From the NCBI GenBank assembly GCA_020543525.1, contig JAHYIO010000004.1:62001-126000 (forward strand): 64,000 bases of DNA, read 5' to 3'. Of the stretch, positions 1 through 11,290 are shown piece after piece (the stretch's first letter is position 1; the number at the start of each line of letters is the position of its first letter). Source of the DNA: Coriolopsis trogii (lineage: Eukaryota > Basidiomycota > Agaricomycetes > Polyporales > Polyporaceae). Under the pieces are notes generated by a model. The model was not told where the DNA came from. It saw only the letters and a list, made by a program, of their open reading frames with translations, and did no database searches. Both the position numbers and the translations under genes were made by a program.

Positions 1-56
1 CCAGTTGTATCTTTCAGCATATTGCTACGCCGCCCACGCCGTACACTCCTTCCACA

Positions 57-479
57 ATGAACAGCAATCACCCGTATGTCCCACCAGCGCTTGCATCTCC
101 AACGCCTTCCGTCGTCCCTCTCCGTCCCATGCCTACGCAGCCGCTCCAGTCCTCGTTGCGCGCAGCCAAGTCACGACTCATTCCCTCCATCAACCCCAAG
201 GATCTGTCTACCGTTCCGTTCGGCTTCGAGTCTCCTATCATTACCGACGTCACTTTGCCTGTCTCCTCGGAAGCGAGCGCGCTTGCTACCCCGGCGAAGC
301 GACGGCGCGAAGTCGATGCACCGGTGACTCCTCAAGACACCCCGAGCGGCGGTGCGAGCACGAGTCGTCGCCGCACCCGCAGCTGGCGGGACCAGAACTT
401 GGCACAGGCAAGCGGGCAAGGAGAAGCCATGGACGTCGAAGAGGAGGGTCCGCAGCGGAAACGAGTTGCACGTCGGTAA
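57..479 (+). CDS. Small basic hypothetical protein with nuclear-localisation-like stretches
   Basis: I do not recognise this protein. It is an uninterrupted 140-residue reading frame starting at the ATG at 57. The N-terminal half is Pro/Ser-rich. From about residue 80 it has a basic cluster (AKRRREVD), followed by SRRRTRSWRDQN and a C-terminal RKRVARR. Clusters of this type are usual in nuclear localisation signals, so a nuclear protein is a reasonable inference. An acidic MDVEEEG segment precedes the basic tail. A weaker open frame begins at position 5 and overlaps it, but it has no recognisable features. The gene could extend upstream of the window through an intron, so the start is provisional. 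Confidence 0.45.
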   Translation: MNSNHPYVPPALASPTPSVVPLRPMPTQPLQSSLRAAKSRLIPSINPKDLSTVPFGFESPIITDVTLPVSSEASALATPAKRRREVDAPVTPQDTPSGGASTSRRRTRSWRDQNLAQASGQGEAMDVEEEGPQRKRVARR

Positions 480-1484
480 TCGGAGTGCGACTCGGCGGTT
501 AGATCGTTGGGTCGTAGTGTCGTGTCGTCAGGTCGTCGGTTGTTGAGCGCAGGTGATGGACGGTCGACTGATGGTACGCCATGTGCTGCTCTTTCCTTCT
601 CCTTTCCCTCGTTCGTCACATCCAATACCCTTGAAGTTTATGAACATGACGACTAGTACACATCATTCATTCGCATATGCACCGGGCACATGATTGTATC
701 GTATAGCCGTATGTTAACCACTGTCGCACGCCGTTTCCCAGTTTTGGGGACGACGGGCGTCGATTACGTTGTATAACATGTTCTTTGCACACCGTATATG
801 CGAGCAAGTCAGACCAGAGATAAGTCAACGCTATACGCCTTGTGAGCGAGTTTTCCTCCGGTAGTCTCTCTACTGACCGGTGGTGCTAGGATCGTGTACT
901 ATCTCGATTGGAAGAGGGCTCCTTCCGATCTCCGCGCATGAGTGAAGGGCTGTGGCGACACTCGCCCTATTCGTTGGGCCACGCTGCTGCAACATGGCGA
1001 TCTGTCCGACTGTGCGTTGCCTATCGCGCTCTCCCTCTCTCACCATGACGGATCACTCATTGCCTGCTAGTCCGACGGCTCCGACAGCAGTACGGTCAGC
1101 TCGCCGGGCAATGTTAGTCATGATCGCCTTATCCCTCTAACATGAAGCAGCGACATAACTTCGGCGCCCTCTTACGTTCATTCTTGTTCGGAGGGTCATC
1201 CGATGTATCTTCTCCTGCCCAGTGGTGAAAGATATACGTACGTGAGATGTCGATGATGCTCATGTCTGAATGCCTTGCAGGAGTCGTTCCGGGTCGCTGC
1301 TCAGTAATCCCCTACCCGTGTGGCAGCTTCAAGAGGGGGAACAAATGACTCGGTGAAGCAAGGAGTACACACATCCTGATGCGATGAATCATTGTAATGG
1401 CGTCCTGAACTCTGCTCTATCGTGAATCTACTCCTGTGCGGCAGTGCCTACTTCGCCGTTGTGAATAGCGCAGCTTGTTGGAGA
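480..1484. other. Intergenic, no gene seen
   Basis: About 1 kb between the small basic protein and the 3' end of the minus-strand HNH-type gene. Only short open frames without recognisable motifs occur here. I see no repeat or RNA gene. Confidence 0.4.
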
Positions 1485-3095
1485 CTAATCTGTTATAGTA
1501 GCGATCCACTCCATGAAGCTCGCCCCAGAAACTCCTGGTTTCGGTATCTCAACCTCCTCCTCCCCTATCATCCTGTATTGTGGCTCTTCCAAAAGGATGA
1601 AAACCCCTGCCGCTCCACTGAGGTATTTCACATTCGCAACAGCAGCATGAATGCGGAGCAAATCACGGTCGGGAAGGGTCACACCAGCTTGGCTATGACC
1701 TGTGAAGTCCCTGTTCCACCGCTTGGGTACTTTTGCGGCGAGTTCATTGTCCACGTCCTCGCTATAATCACAAATTGCAATGTGAGTAGGCTCGTCCTTG
1801 TTTGTGATGCCGTGGGGATAGCCGTTATAATGAACAACGAGAGTGTATTGATTATCGTCCTAATTAGCATACAACAGCGAGTCCCTTCAGCCTTAAAAAA
1901 GTGATTATGCTGTTCGAGACGTACATTCATAGGCCGTAAGGACCACTCGTGGCGGTGAAAACTAAGATGAGCCTGATTGTTGAGTAGGATACAGTTCGCT
2001 GCACCCTCAAGTTTGGTTTGGTCATCAAAGAAGTCCTCCGGCAGCTCACAAAAGTGTCGCAGGATCTGTAGTGTCTTCCGTCGCGACTGCGTCTAAGGCG
2101 GTACATGAGTGAGCAGTGGAGAGCCATAGAGCACGAAAAGATATTGACCTCGGCTTGGGTCTCGCCAGGAGATATTTTCAGTGGTGCGAGTTTGACGATG
2201 CGGGAGACCTCCAAAGGACTTCTGCGGTCACGGGGTGCATTACCGTAAAGTAACCTAGCAGCGACACAGTATTCCACCAATCCGGACAAACAGCACCTAT
2301 ATCTGTCGCGGCGCAGGACCTGCGGAGTCGAACGTCGTCAGCGCTGGGAGCATGTGATGACTTTGCGGTAGACGTACGTCAGAGAATGTTTGACCGCGAC
2401 AAATACACTGATAGTCTTCCTGTACAAGCGGCGAAGCTATGACAGGAACACCATCCTCGACGTTAGGCAAACCAATCGGGCTCATGCGCCCCGTCGGAGT
2501 CCTGTCCCCAGATGACATAGCGGACTCCACTGCTGCGACGCTGTTAGCCCGCTCTACATAAGGGCACCAGCCAGATTCTGACCGAGTGTAGCTCCAGAAG
2601 TCCAATGAGATAACTTCGCAGATGCAGATTGAGTGTCGCTGCTAAATTGAAATCAATTCGTCACTCACATGGCCAGACAAAATATGCGATCCAATCCATA
2701 GCAACGGCCGCAAGATTGGCAGCAAGCAGCTCTTCCCTTGAGCTCGGCCGCTGCAAGTCTTCATCGTGAAGGGAGCCAATGGGAGTCGCGCTCGCTATGC
2801 GGGCAGAGGCACAGACCATGGCCGAGACGTATCTTTCACCGCGCTTCATGCACAACTCGGTGGCGGTCTGATACATGGCATCAAACACACTCCTCGTGGT
2901 AAGATCATGATCGAGCGGTATCCACGCGATGTTCGCCACCCAAGTTGGCTTGTTGTAAGCTTCAAGATCGGTGCGATCGAGGACGGAGAGGTGTTCGAAA
3001 GCGTGAGTCTTGAGATTGCTATTTGAGATGCTGTTATCTGCGATGATATGTTCTGCGGCTTGCAGGATGCGCTCATAATCGGCAGGAGACACCAT
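1485..3095 (-). CDS. HNH-nuclease-type protein, GC-rich paralogue with altered HNH core
   Basis: Multi-exon gene read from 3095 down to 1485. Exon 1 (3095-2669) ends in a WP motif and joins exon 2 (2613-2378) and exon 3 (from 2319), followed by at least two more exons. Landmarks are shared with the plus-strand neighbour at 4072: a YNKPTWV motif near residue 49, the core VLRRDRYRCCLSG (neighbour VLYRDWYKCCIT), ELPEDFF, an N-x-ILLNNQAH-x-SFH block, and a closing HAAVANVKYLSGAAG (neighbour HHAVAGVLHLSGAAG). This layout fits an HNH_2-type endonuclease domain, which cuts DNA using a metal held by histidines. Where the neighbour reads SAHIFKR, this gene reads LAPLKIS, so the usual AH is AP. It may therefore be catalytically weakened. 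The last exon ends with a stop at 1485. The family call is by motif only, and no phenotype is known to me. Confidence 0.6.
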
Positions 3096-4071
3096 ATTCG
3101 CTGGTTTTGTGAAAGAGCAAGGGAGTAGTTCGTGGGTACTAAGGTACTATGCACAAGATGGGTATACGCTTTATATCCCCTGAGTGCCCGGAATCTGCCG
3201 TCGGCTAAATGATTCGAAGGCTCCACGCTGTGTATCTGCGAGTACGTCGCACAACACAATCGGTTCCTTGCATGCCTCGCTCCGAATCCACGTGTTCACG
3301 TCAAGAATGAAGACAGCCAACGGCTCCACCCCACATCAGCACTCAAGGCTCCTCCGTCCGTCACGGTGCTCTTCCATTCTTGGGCTTGCGTCCTGACTCA
3401 ACAGTCTCCGAGTCTATGGGCTGTCGTCATCTCCATGATCTGTATGTGGGTGGTCTTGATACACTGGACACCAAGCGCGGCCCCGCATTTCCCCACATAC
3501 CAGTTGTGTTGCAGCATCATCCTATTGTGATGCACATGACACGTGTAACAGGGTCTAAGAGAGCCAAGTTTCGGAACGGAGGTTTGAGTACTGTACTGGT
3601 TCAGCAGTAAAAATGGAGGTCTAATTGCCGCCTACATAGGTACAGGGCTGTACAAAGCAAGTTGTGTATACAATATGGGTAGGATGCAGCAGCTAACCAG
3701 GATGCTGGCAGTGCTACTGTTATTCAGTTTCAGAATATAAAATTGGGACATGCGTCATTAGTACTGATGATGTTTGATGCAGTAACATTCACAACACTGG
3801 TAGAAACATCTCTTGTGTTGAGGCTTGGCCAGACAATATCTGATATACACACAACAAGGAATGATTGATATAAAACCCATTTCTACCTTGTGTGTGCCTG
3901 TGGATGTGTGAGTGATAGTGATAAGTCACTACCACACACAATATACTACTGAACATTCTTCAAAAGGCATGAAGTCTTATGTATATAAAACTGGCATAAG
4001 GACAACCCCATACTCAAAATCACATCTCTCTATCCTTCCACACCCACCACCTCATCTTATACATAGCAGCA
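3096..4071. promoter_or_regulatory. Shared divergent intergenic region of the two HNH-type genes
   Basis: The two HNH-type genes point away from each other across this 976-nt gap. Composition changes inside it: the part next to the minus gene is mixed, while from about 3600 onward it is AT-rich like the plus gene. A clear TATA-like TATATAAA sits at 3982-3989, about 90 nt before the plus-strand ATG. No reading frame here has recognisable features. Confidence 0.5.
3982..3989 (+). promoter_or_regulatory. TATA-like box of the plus-strand HNH gene
   Basis: The sequence TATATAAA lies about 90 nt upstream of the ATG at 4072. The interval up to the ATG is CT/CA-rich (cacatctctctatccttccacac region), as in many fungal core promoters. 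Confidence 0.5.
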
Positions 4072-5887
4072 ATGGCTACCAACAAACGTGAACGCACAAA
4101 CAGTGTTGCTGAAAGCACAACAAGCATTTCAAGCAACTTAACAACTGGATCGACTGCTGCTAGCATTGATGAACTGGATTTTGGCCTACAATCTGCAGTG
4201 TCCTATAACTATTCAGATGGAAGATTGGATGAAGTTACCCAAGCCATTTTATTTGACACACAAGGACATCCCTTTGAGAAGATTGAGAAGTTAGCCAATG
4301 CACATCTTCTCATTCTTTTGGCTCCTGGATATGAAGAATACAATACACCAAGCTGGGTTAACACACTCAATGACCAATATGCCATTCCTGATGGTAAAGA
4401 ATATATTGAATGGTCATCAATGGGCATGTTACAGGCCATGTTGAAATATGCGTCATGCAAAGAAAGTACAAGATATATATATGCTAGTATATGTGCTTGC
4501 GGCAATCACCGCCCCAACGAGTCAGCTGCTGTCTCTGATGAGTGGAAGAAATCTTTGGCCTCACGGCTTAATATTCTTGCAAGAGAGTATTTGTCAAAGT
4601 TTTTATGGCCAGGTAAGTCTTCTAGTTTATAATAACATATCATCTTATTAACTATCTAAAAACATAGTCACAGCAAAGACTGGTCAAGTACCCCAAACAA
4701 TTCTCTCACCTACTGAGGATCTGGGCATATCTACTCCTACATTGCAAGACACAGCTTCCATACTTGTTGAGGGGGTTTCATCTACCCGTGCCTATGATGA
4801 ACGACTTGTAAGCACTGAGTAGCTTAGAAATTTGTATATGGTGACTGAGTGAAGACAATTCACCTGTTACTAGGTGCTTTACAGAGATTGGTACAAGTGC
4901 TGTATCACACAAAAACCATCATCTGGTGTCATATCCACTATCCTAAAAAACATGATTCCCCATTGGCTCCCTAATACCTCTCAAAAAGTTATAGAGCATA
5001 CAAAACTTCAGTCAGCTCATATTTTCAAACGGTCTTTGGCACAGTTTAATGCCAAAACCAATGCTAAAAGAGTGAGGAGTTATCATACTCAAGCTGACTA
5101 CTATTCTAATCAATCCTTATAATCTCACTAGCTCCATATTATAGGGAATATGTTTGACATTGCTATTCATTACTGCCAAATTCCTCAAGAATTCATTGCA
5201 GAAGCTGAAAAGCGTGTGGACACCCCTGAAAATATGTTCATACTCAATCAATTGATGCATTCATATTTTGATGAATATGCATTCTCTCTCAAATATGAAA
5301 ATACTACAGTATGTACTTTAATTTCCTAGCTCTCTTAAAGTGCTATTGCAATATTGACACAAAAGTAGATAAACCCCATCAGAGTTGATACATATACTGT
5401 GATACAACACAGTGCATATGGCATGGGATTGCAAGACAATCTTTTGGTTGCATTCAGTGACCATACAGCAGAAGTAGCCAAAGCTCTTCAGGATTATGAG
5501 AATAATCATGAAGTGCACATACGGCCTGGTGGTGATCGTCCACATGGGGTTAAACTTGCACATCAGAAACAACATCCTCAGTCTGCTTCCCTACCATCAA
5601 TCTCTCTATTTGGATTCCACCATGCAGTTGCAGGAGTGCTACATCTTAGTGGTGCTGCAGGGCTACTAAAGTTATTCAGGGGACCACAGCCTCCAGGTGG
5701 ACCAGCTGCTCCTGTTGATGGTAATCCAGAGGCCCTGATGCAGTTCATGGATGAACTAGATGCATGTCACAAACAGGTCACTGTCAAAGACTCCATTATA
5801 AACAGTGGATTAGAAGATATCATGGGTCGCATGAATCTGGAAGTAGAGGACAATTGGATGGGAGTCCAGGATGTAGAGGGCTACTAG
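4072..5887 (+). CDS. HNH-nuclease-type protein, AT-rich, intact
   Basis: Five exons join in frame: 4072-4612, 4668-4807, 4874-5071, 5132-5308 and 5369-5887, giving 1575 nt (524 residues plus stop). All introns are GT-AG and 55-66 nt. The N-terminal region is Ser/Thr-rich, then carries a YNTPSWV motif and ends exon 1 in FLWPG. The HNH core begins at exon 3 with VLYRDWYKCCIT, followed by LQSAHIFKRSL (the AH pair) and, in exon 4, ENMFILNQLMHSYFDEYAF, which matches the N...H..F spacing of HNH_2 domains. The C-terminal exon has FHHAVAGVLHLSGAAG and an acidic tail. HNH domains cut DNA; what this protein cuts is unknown. The gene is much more AT-rich and CpG-poor than its neighbours, yet keeps all frames open. 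I found no terminal repeats that would make it a transposon. Confidence 0.7.
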
Positions 5888-6400
5888 CATGTTTCTCATA
5901 CCTACTGCCTTATAATAGGCTAATGTACAATTACTAGTCTGTAGTTCACTACGCACGGTCTTGTTATATCCAGCGCTTTGTCACATCGGACGCTCGAACC
6001 ATTCTCTGTCTACACTCAGACGCAGCGCGCTGAGAGTCTTCCGATAAACCCTACGACGCACGAATGTATCCGAACAGAACAATAGTATGTGCACGCACTG
6101 CCACACGTCAACGATAGCTACAAAGCCATCCGACGACCATGTAACGGAGTGCTAGGGAACGCCCTGCATACTCTATTTGCGTTTGCATCAATATGGAGTT
6201 CCTGTGGGGCTTATAAGACTCACTGGCTGCGTACTTCAGTCACACCATCACCGTCCATCCAACACCACGACATCGGCGCCATGGGTCGCTGCATCACTCC
6301 TGTGGATCCATTGTGGACTAGGTCAGCCGCCACCGCAGTACGTCCACCGGAAGCTCACCTTTCTCAATGCAGATACCATCAAGCGCAATGCCCGTCACCT
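5888..6400. other. Intergenic, no gene seen
   Basis: AT-rich sequence ends at about 5940 and GC-rich sequence resumes. An open frame from 6089 runs into the F-box gene in frame, but the part before 6401 has no protein features, so I treat it as leader. Confidence 0.4.
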
Positions 6401-7395
6401 ATGCATGTCCCGGTTCCTTCAACAAAACCTCCACAGCTGAACGATGACGTTTACTTCGCCATCGCTGAGCATCTCGAGAGTCGCCAAGACATCACTCACT
6501 GTAGGCTCGTCTCGCGCGCGTTCGAATGGGTCGCGGCGCGGGCACTTCTCCAGACGTGCGACATCACCCTCCGAGCCGAGGCTGATGTCCACTCCTTCCA
6601 CCACTTCATGTTCGAATACGAGCCCCTTGAGCTCGTGCCGCCACGACGATTCCACTACTTCACCGGGCACCTCACCATCGCCTCCGGACCCATCTCCACG
6701 CACGCACAACCCCTGCTCCTCTTGCTGCTCACGCACGCACTGCGGCTGAGCAGCATATCGCTCGAATCCTTCGACGCCACAGTCTGCGCCATGCCCGCTC
6801 TCCTCCCGCTCCTCGCCACGCTCCCCGCCCTCCGCCGGCTCGCCCTCGACTACCGCACCCCCCGGAGCATGCCCAAGTCACCGTCGCTCACCGCCTCCGA
6901 CCCCGATGGTACACTGAAGAAATGGGAGTCGGATGCGCAGGTGAGCGCGCTCGCGGGTCGGTTCGCAGAGGTCAGCGAGCTGTATGTCCACTTCGGCCGG
7001 CGGGAGACGATCCCGCTCGGGGCGTGGGCCGGCACGTGCGGGCCGAAGATGCAGCGGTTGTGCATCTCCACTGGCGAGGACGGGACGCTCGCAAAGCTGA
7101 TGCATGCGGTGAGTACGAGTACGACGGTTTGTTCACATAGCTGTGGAGACTCACTGGTACTGTTCGCTCGTAGGAACCGGATTCGAGGAGGAAAGGGATG
7201 TCGATCTCGATCAATTTCCAGGCCGCAGAGGACGCTCCAGCGGAAGGGAGGGGCCAGGAGTCGGAGGGCATCGACACCAAGTCCAAGGTGGATATGGAGT
7301 CGGGACGCATGGCGAGTGCCCCATTTGAAAACAGGATGGATGATGAGTATAGCTTGCCTCATAGCACAGCTGATTCGACGAGAAGTGAGGCGTGA
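6401..7395 (+). CDS. F-box-like protein
   Basis: Two exons, 6401-7108 and 7174-7395, join in phase 0 (donor GTGAGT, acceptor TAG) and give 309 residues. I chose the ATG at 6401 because the F-box-like helix follows it directly: LNDDVYFAIAEHL, then a CRLVSRAFEWVA motif by about residue 50. F-box proteins bind Skp1 and bring substrates to SCF ubiquitin ligases. The middle is leucine-rich, with repeated LL-x-LLA patterns and LRRLALDYR, as in the degenerate LRR regions of basidiomycete F-box proteins. The exon 2 tail is acidic and low in structure. Substrate unknown. The frame stays open upstream to 6089, so a longer N-terminus is possible. Confidence 0.65.
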
Positions 7396-8442
7396 TCTTG
7401 CTCGGCGCACGGCCGAAGTCTGCTGTAACTTATCGTATTTAAAGAACCAGGTCTATCACTACTTACCTGTTGTTCGTCCATCAGTTCGCTGCTCGCAGAG
7501 AACCGCAAATATAGTAAGTCATTCGAATTAGCCTGGTCACAGTTACCGTGCCGCAGGATGTGTCCACCTGCACCAGCCCCCATGGAGCGAAGCGTCCATC
7601 TGCAGCGGAGAGGGCTCGATGTCACAGGGGTTGAGGATAGCCAGGTAATATCGCCGAGCGCACGACTGGCACCGTCGATATGGTTATGAGACGGTCGTAG
7701 AGGATGGAGAACATGTCATTCGCCACTTTTGGAGCCCCAACCATACAGCTCGCAATACCGTTCGAACGAGGCGCGAGACGGAGCAAGGCCAATCCAGACC
7801 GACGAGGAGATTGAGCGCTCGAAGGTAAAAGCTCCGCCGTTCGCCCGCAAGTGCGACCACGAGGCTGGGCGTTGACGTCAAGGCCAGGTCCCCCTACAGC
7901 ACTCCTGCCGCATGTGGCTGACTACCCAGTGGCACCCTCGCGCTGCGTCCATGGCAATCGCCTCGGTGAGTTGGGGCCAAAACGCTATCGCACAGCATAT
8001 CTGGCCGAGAGTCCATAGGACACGTTAATCGCGCCCAGATTAGGTACAACTTCGGTACTCACCTCGCACAATCCGGTCAATATAGACACTCGAACGCTCC
8101 AGAAATGGCTTGTCCGGTGCCAGGATTACGGTGCCCGGACGCAGCACAGCGCGTTCTCGAGGATGCGCGAGGCGAGGCCTACACGTTGTCGACCCCGGAT
8201 GACACCATGCGAGGTTTCATAAACCTTGGGACCTTGAGCATTCGGTCCACGGTCCTTTCTCCTCGCGCTCCGCACCGCCTTGGCCGTTGACGTCTTTATA
8301 TTTCTCTCTCCCCTCCGCCCTCCCCGTAGCAACTCTTCTGCCTCGTCCCTGCTTCTCCTCTAGCTCTTGGGCACGCTGACACCGACCTTACCTCCCGAGA
8401 CATCGACATTCCCGTACGGCACGATACACATAAAGACTTATC
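7396..8442. other. Intergenic, no gene seen
   Basis: About 1 kb with only short frames lacking motifs or plausible splice structure. The last 130 nt before 8443 are CT-rich, as expected of the promoter of the next gene. Confidence 0.35.
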
Positions 8443-9354
8443 ATGGCGACCATCAACGGCGTCCGGATTGCTCTCTACGTTCTCCTCGTATGTCAACTTC
8501 TTCAGTCATCATGACACTTGAGCATGATAACCTTACTCACCACTCACATGGGGGTTCACCCACGTAGTGGCTCTTCTCTGTAGTTCTGCTGGGTCTGACA
8601 GCGACACGGCTGCATTATACCCTCTTCCTCCCGGCGTACGACCCGCTGAACAACGGACAGCCGTTCTACGATCCGATCGTCGCCGAGCTGCTCGTTACGT
8701 CGATTCTTGCCATGTTCTGGTCGTCGTTCATGTGAGTATAGCGTCCCATACTTGCACGCCACGAGATGCGCGCTAGCCGCAGAGGAGGGGTGCATGACAG
8801 AAGGGAAAGCGCACCTGCAACGCTGCTGACGACCGTTTCTGAACGACAGCATCCACATCATCCACCGGAGCTATGATTATGGCCGCATCTCGACCTTCGC
8901 GGGCGAGCTCATCGGCCTCCTCGCGCTCTTCGCCATGTTCCTCGTCGGAGCAGCCATAGCCTCCGTACGTCCCCCTTCCTTTCCCCACCCCGTTCCACCC
9001 CAATGACGCCTGCTCATCACTGTGCACGCAGACGTACTGGGGCGACCTTTTCTGGTGCCACACATACTGGCAATGCCGCGTCCTGACGGTGCTCGTCGCG
9101 TTCGCGTGGATGTGCTGGGTGCTCACCTTTGCGCTCGTCGTCATCTCCGTCCTCTTTGCCGTCGCGAACGCGGCGTTCGCGCGCCCGCTGCATGGGCGGT
9201 ACGACCCCCACGCGAGCTTCTACCGTACGTCTCTTGCTTGATGCACCGCGCTGAAGGTGTCCTGTGAGGGGTACTGGTACTGACTTGTATGCGTGTGCGG
9301 ATACGAATAGGGCCCGGGAGGGAGCCGAAGCGCAAGGGTTGGCGGTTGTGCTGA
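8443..9354 (+). CDS. Small four-helix membrane protein, MARVEL-like
   Basis: Five exons (8443-8487, 8568-8731, 8850-8964, 9032-9224, 9311-9354) join in frame to 186 residues with a TGA at 9352. Predicted membrane segments are, in order: RIALYVLLWLFSVVLLGL near the N-terminus, VAELLVTSILAMFWSSFI, GLLALFAMFLVGAAIA, and a long WMCWVLTFALVVISVLFAV. Between helices 3 and 4 is a short Cys/Trp-rich loop (FWCHTYWQC). The tail is short and basic (PGREPKRKGW). Four helices of this size, with charged or Cys-containing loops, fit the MARVEL-domain proteins common in fungi, which act in membrane organisation. That assignment rests on topology only. The upstream 100 nt are CT-rich. Confidence 0.65.
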
Positions 9355-9943
9355 ACGGTTGGGACGGGCACGATATGCGCATTCGAACAGCAACAGCGAA
9401 GCGTATCCAGATTCCAGGCGAGCACGATGGTTCATGACAACAAACGATCGAGGTCACGATAAGTGTTCATGGGTTTGAGATCCAGACTCGGGTTTGATAG
9501 GACGTGTTGAAGGGAGACTTGTAGAATGACTGGCCTGTACTGATTTTGAGTCTTGAGAGCACCATAAGCGTACCTTGTAACTCTAATGCATGTTTGACTT
9601 CATCATCCCCACAATGTCGCGAGTTTTGATGTCCATTGGCAAGGACTGGGTGAGGCTTAGAAGGCAGAGGCAAAGCAGTAGATTGCGAGGTTCGCGAAAC
9701 GACATGCGAGGAGTCCGCAGACGGCAACATACGAGTCTTGAGAGCAGGTAAGTATTATGTAAGGTTCTCACGGTTAGTTTGAACTATAGGAGTAAGTAGC
9801 GAAGGCGGGAGTCAATAGAGGGTCGTACAGTAAACATGTACTCTGTCCAGGATTTTGGGCCGGACATCGGTCCAGTGTCCGAAACTTGACAGTCAGTCGC
9901 GACTACCAAAGCGGTCCTTCCGAAACGCCATAGATGGTCGCGT
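9355..9943. other. Convergent 3' intergenic region
   Basis: Lies between the plus-strand membrane-protein gene and the minus-strand CBM1 gene, so it should hold both 3' UTRs. I see no further gene or repeat. Confidence 0.4.
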
Positions 9944-10793
9944 CTACTTGCAACACTGTTCGGAGCAGATGGGAGGCTGACCGCCCTCGCCCCAGTGCTG
10001 GTTGTAGAGCGAGACCTGTACCCAGGTGACGCAGAACGAGTTCCCGAACGCGCTCGCGGCGCCTTGGAAGTCGTAGAACGACTTGCCAATGTACGCCCCG
10101 CCCGGCTGGTTGTTGTTCGGGTCGAAGTGCGTGTTGAACGTCGTAGGCGTCCAGCCGTTCCCGCCCCCGTTCCTGTACGTCTGCCCGGGCTGGTACTGCG
10201 AGCAGGGGATGGCTTGGTAGTTGACGTGCCCGTTCGCGGGGAACGTGGTGCCGCCTGGGAGCTGCACGCCGGAACGGGTGAGGCTGTACGGTGTGCAGCC
10301 GTCGCTGCCGCCCCCGTTCGCAACGCACGGCACTGACGTCGGGAGTGCGGCGCAGGTGCCTTGGGCAGGAGGGGATTCCGTTGGCGTCGTGGGCTCGGTG
10401 GGTGTGGTAGGGGTGGAGGGGGAGGGAACGCACTGGCTATACCAAGGATTCGAGTATACGCAGCTGTAGCCGCTTGGACAGCAAGTGGGACCACTGAACC
10501 CAGAGCCACCACACTGACCCCATTGGGTGTTCGTGCATGGGGTAGCGGACGGGTTCGTACGCTTCGCAATATCAACCTCCTCGGACCATCGACGAGAGGC
10601 CTTGTATGGATCAGCCTGGTTGCGGCGGATACGCTCGTCTGTGTAATGGAGGGGTCAGTCCGCATTTAGCTCTCGAGAACAAGGCGATCGTACCCATTCC
10701 ACCATAGTGGCGGCGCGCCGCATGGATCTCCGCACCTGCAACGGCAGAGAGAGCAGTAGAGAGCAGGAGAGCGAGAGCGAGGATGGAGGCCAT
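9944..10793 (-). CDS. Secreted protein with N-terminal CBM1 cellulose-binding module
   Basis: Two exons (10793-10694 and 10638-9944) join with phase 1 into 264 residues. Residues 1-21 are a signal peptide ([21 protein letters not shown]). A propeptide-like stretch follows, ending at a dibasic KR near residue 60 that suits Kex2 cleavage. Residues about 68-103 form a CBM1: [16 protein letters not shown], then [15 protein letters not shown], with the aromatic residues that contact crystalline cellulose. A Thr/Pro linker ([12 protein letters not shown]) runs to about 125. The remaining 140 residues are rich in Gly, Asn and Cys, ending in [11 protein letters not shown] do not recognise this C-terminal domain and cannot name an activity. 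A larger minus-strand frame at 9784-10665 in another phase is a shadow. Confidence 0.8.
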
Positions 10794-11290
10794 GACGAAT
10801 GTTGTCCGAGACAGAGAGGAATGTGCAACCACTACTTAACGAGCGAGCGAGACCGAGGCCGAGAGAGAAGGAAAGGAGACAATGAACGGTGAAACGCACC
10901 TTGTCAGGACGACATTGGCTTATGAAACGCTAATGACCGTGGCGTGGTGGCCATCGAGCAGTCGAGAGTGATCTCCATGGTGGTGGCAGAACAAGTGTTG
11001 GACTTGGTCGTCTCTCCGACCTCCGTCCGTTTCTGGCTACGGCACGCACTCGGAAAGCAACGGCCCGGCCGCTCTCCTTGCCATCTTTGTTGCAGACTCT
11101 GTCCTCGTCCTGCCCGAATTGCTAGATAGCTATCTGATAAACCCAGTACCTGCTACCAACATGCTGCAATGAACGGCAGTCGGTTTCCATTTGCCAAGCT
11201 TAAACCAGATATGTCGCACATTCCAAGCCTCACTTGAACCCCTCTCCATTCCTGCGCTGTGCCGACGTCAGCCCTAGGCATCACCCCTCT
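10794..11290. other. Divergent intergenic region, no gene seen
   Basis: Upstream of the CBM1 gene (minus) and of the possible gene at 11291 (plus). No recognisable coding features. Confidence 0.35.

Noticed and set aside
3600..5940. AT-rich island as a DNA transposon
   Set aside because: I looked for inverted repeats and a target duplication at its edges and found none convincing; the gene is not a known transposase.
9784..10665. Long minus-strand frame (293 codons) over the CBM1 gene
   Set aside because: Another frame carries the signal peptide, CBM1 and Cys-rich domain with correct splicing; this one is Arg/Ser-rich noise caused by GC content.
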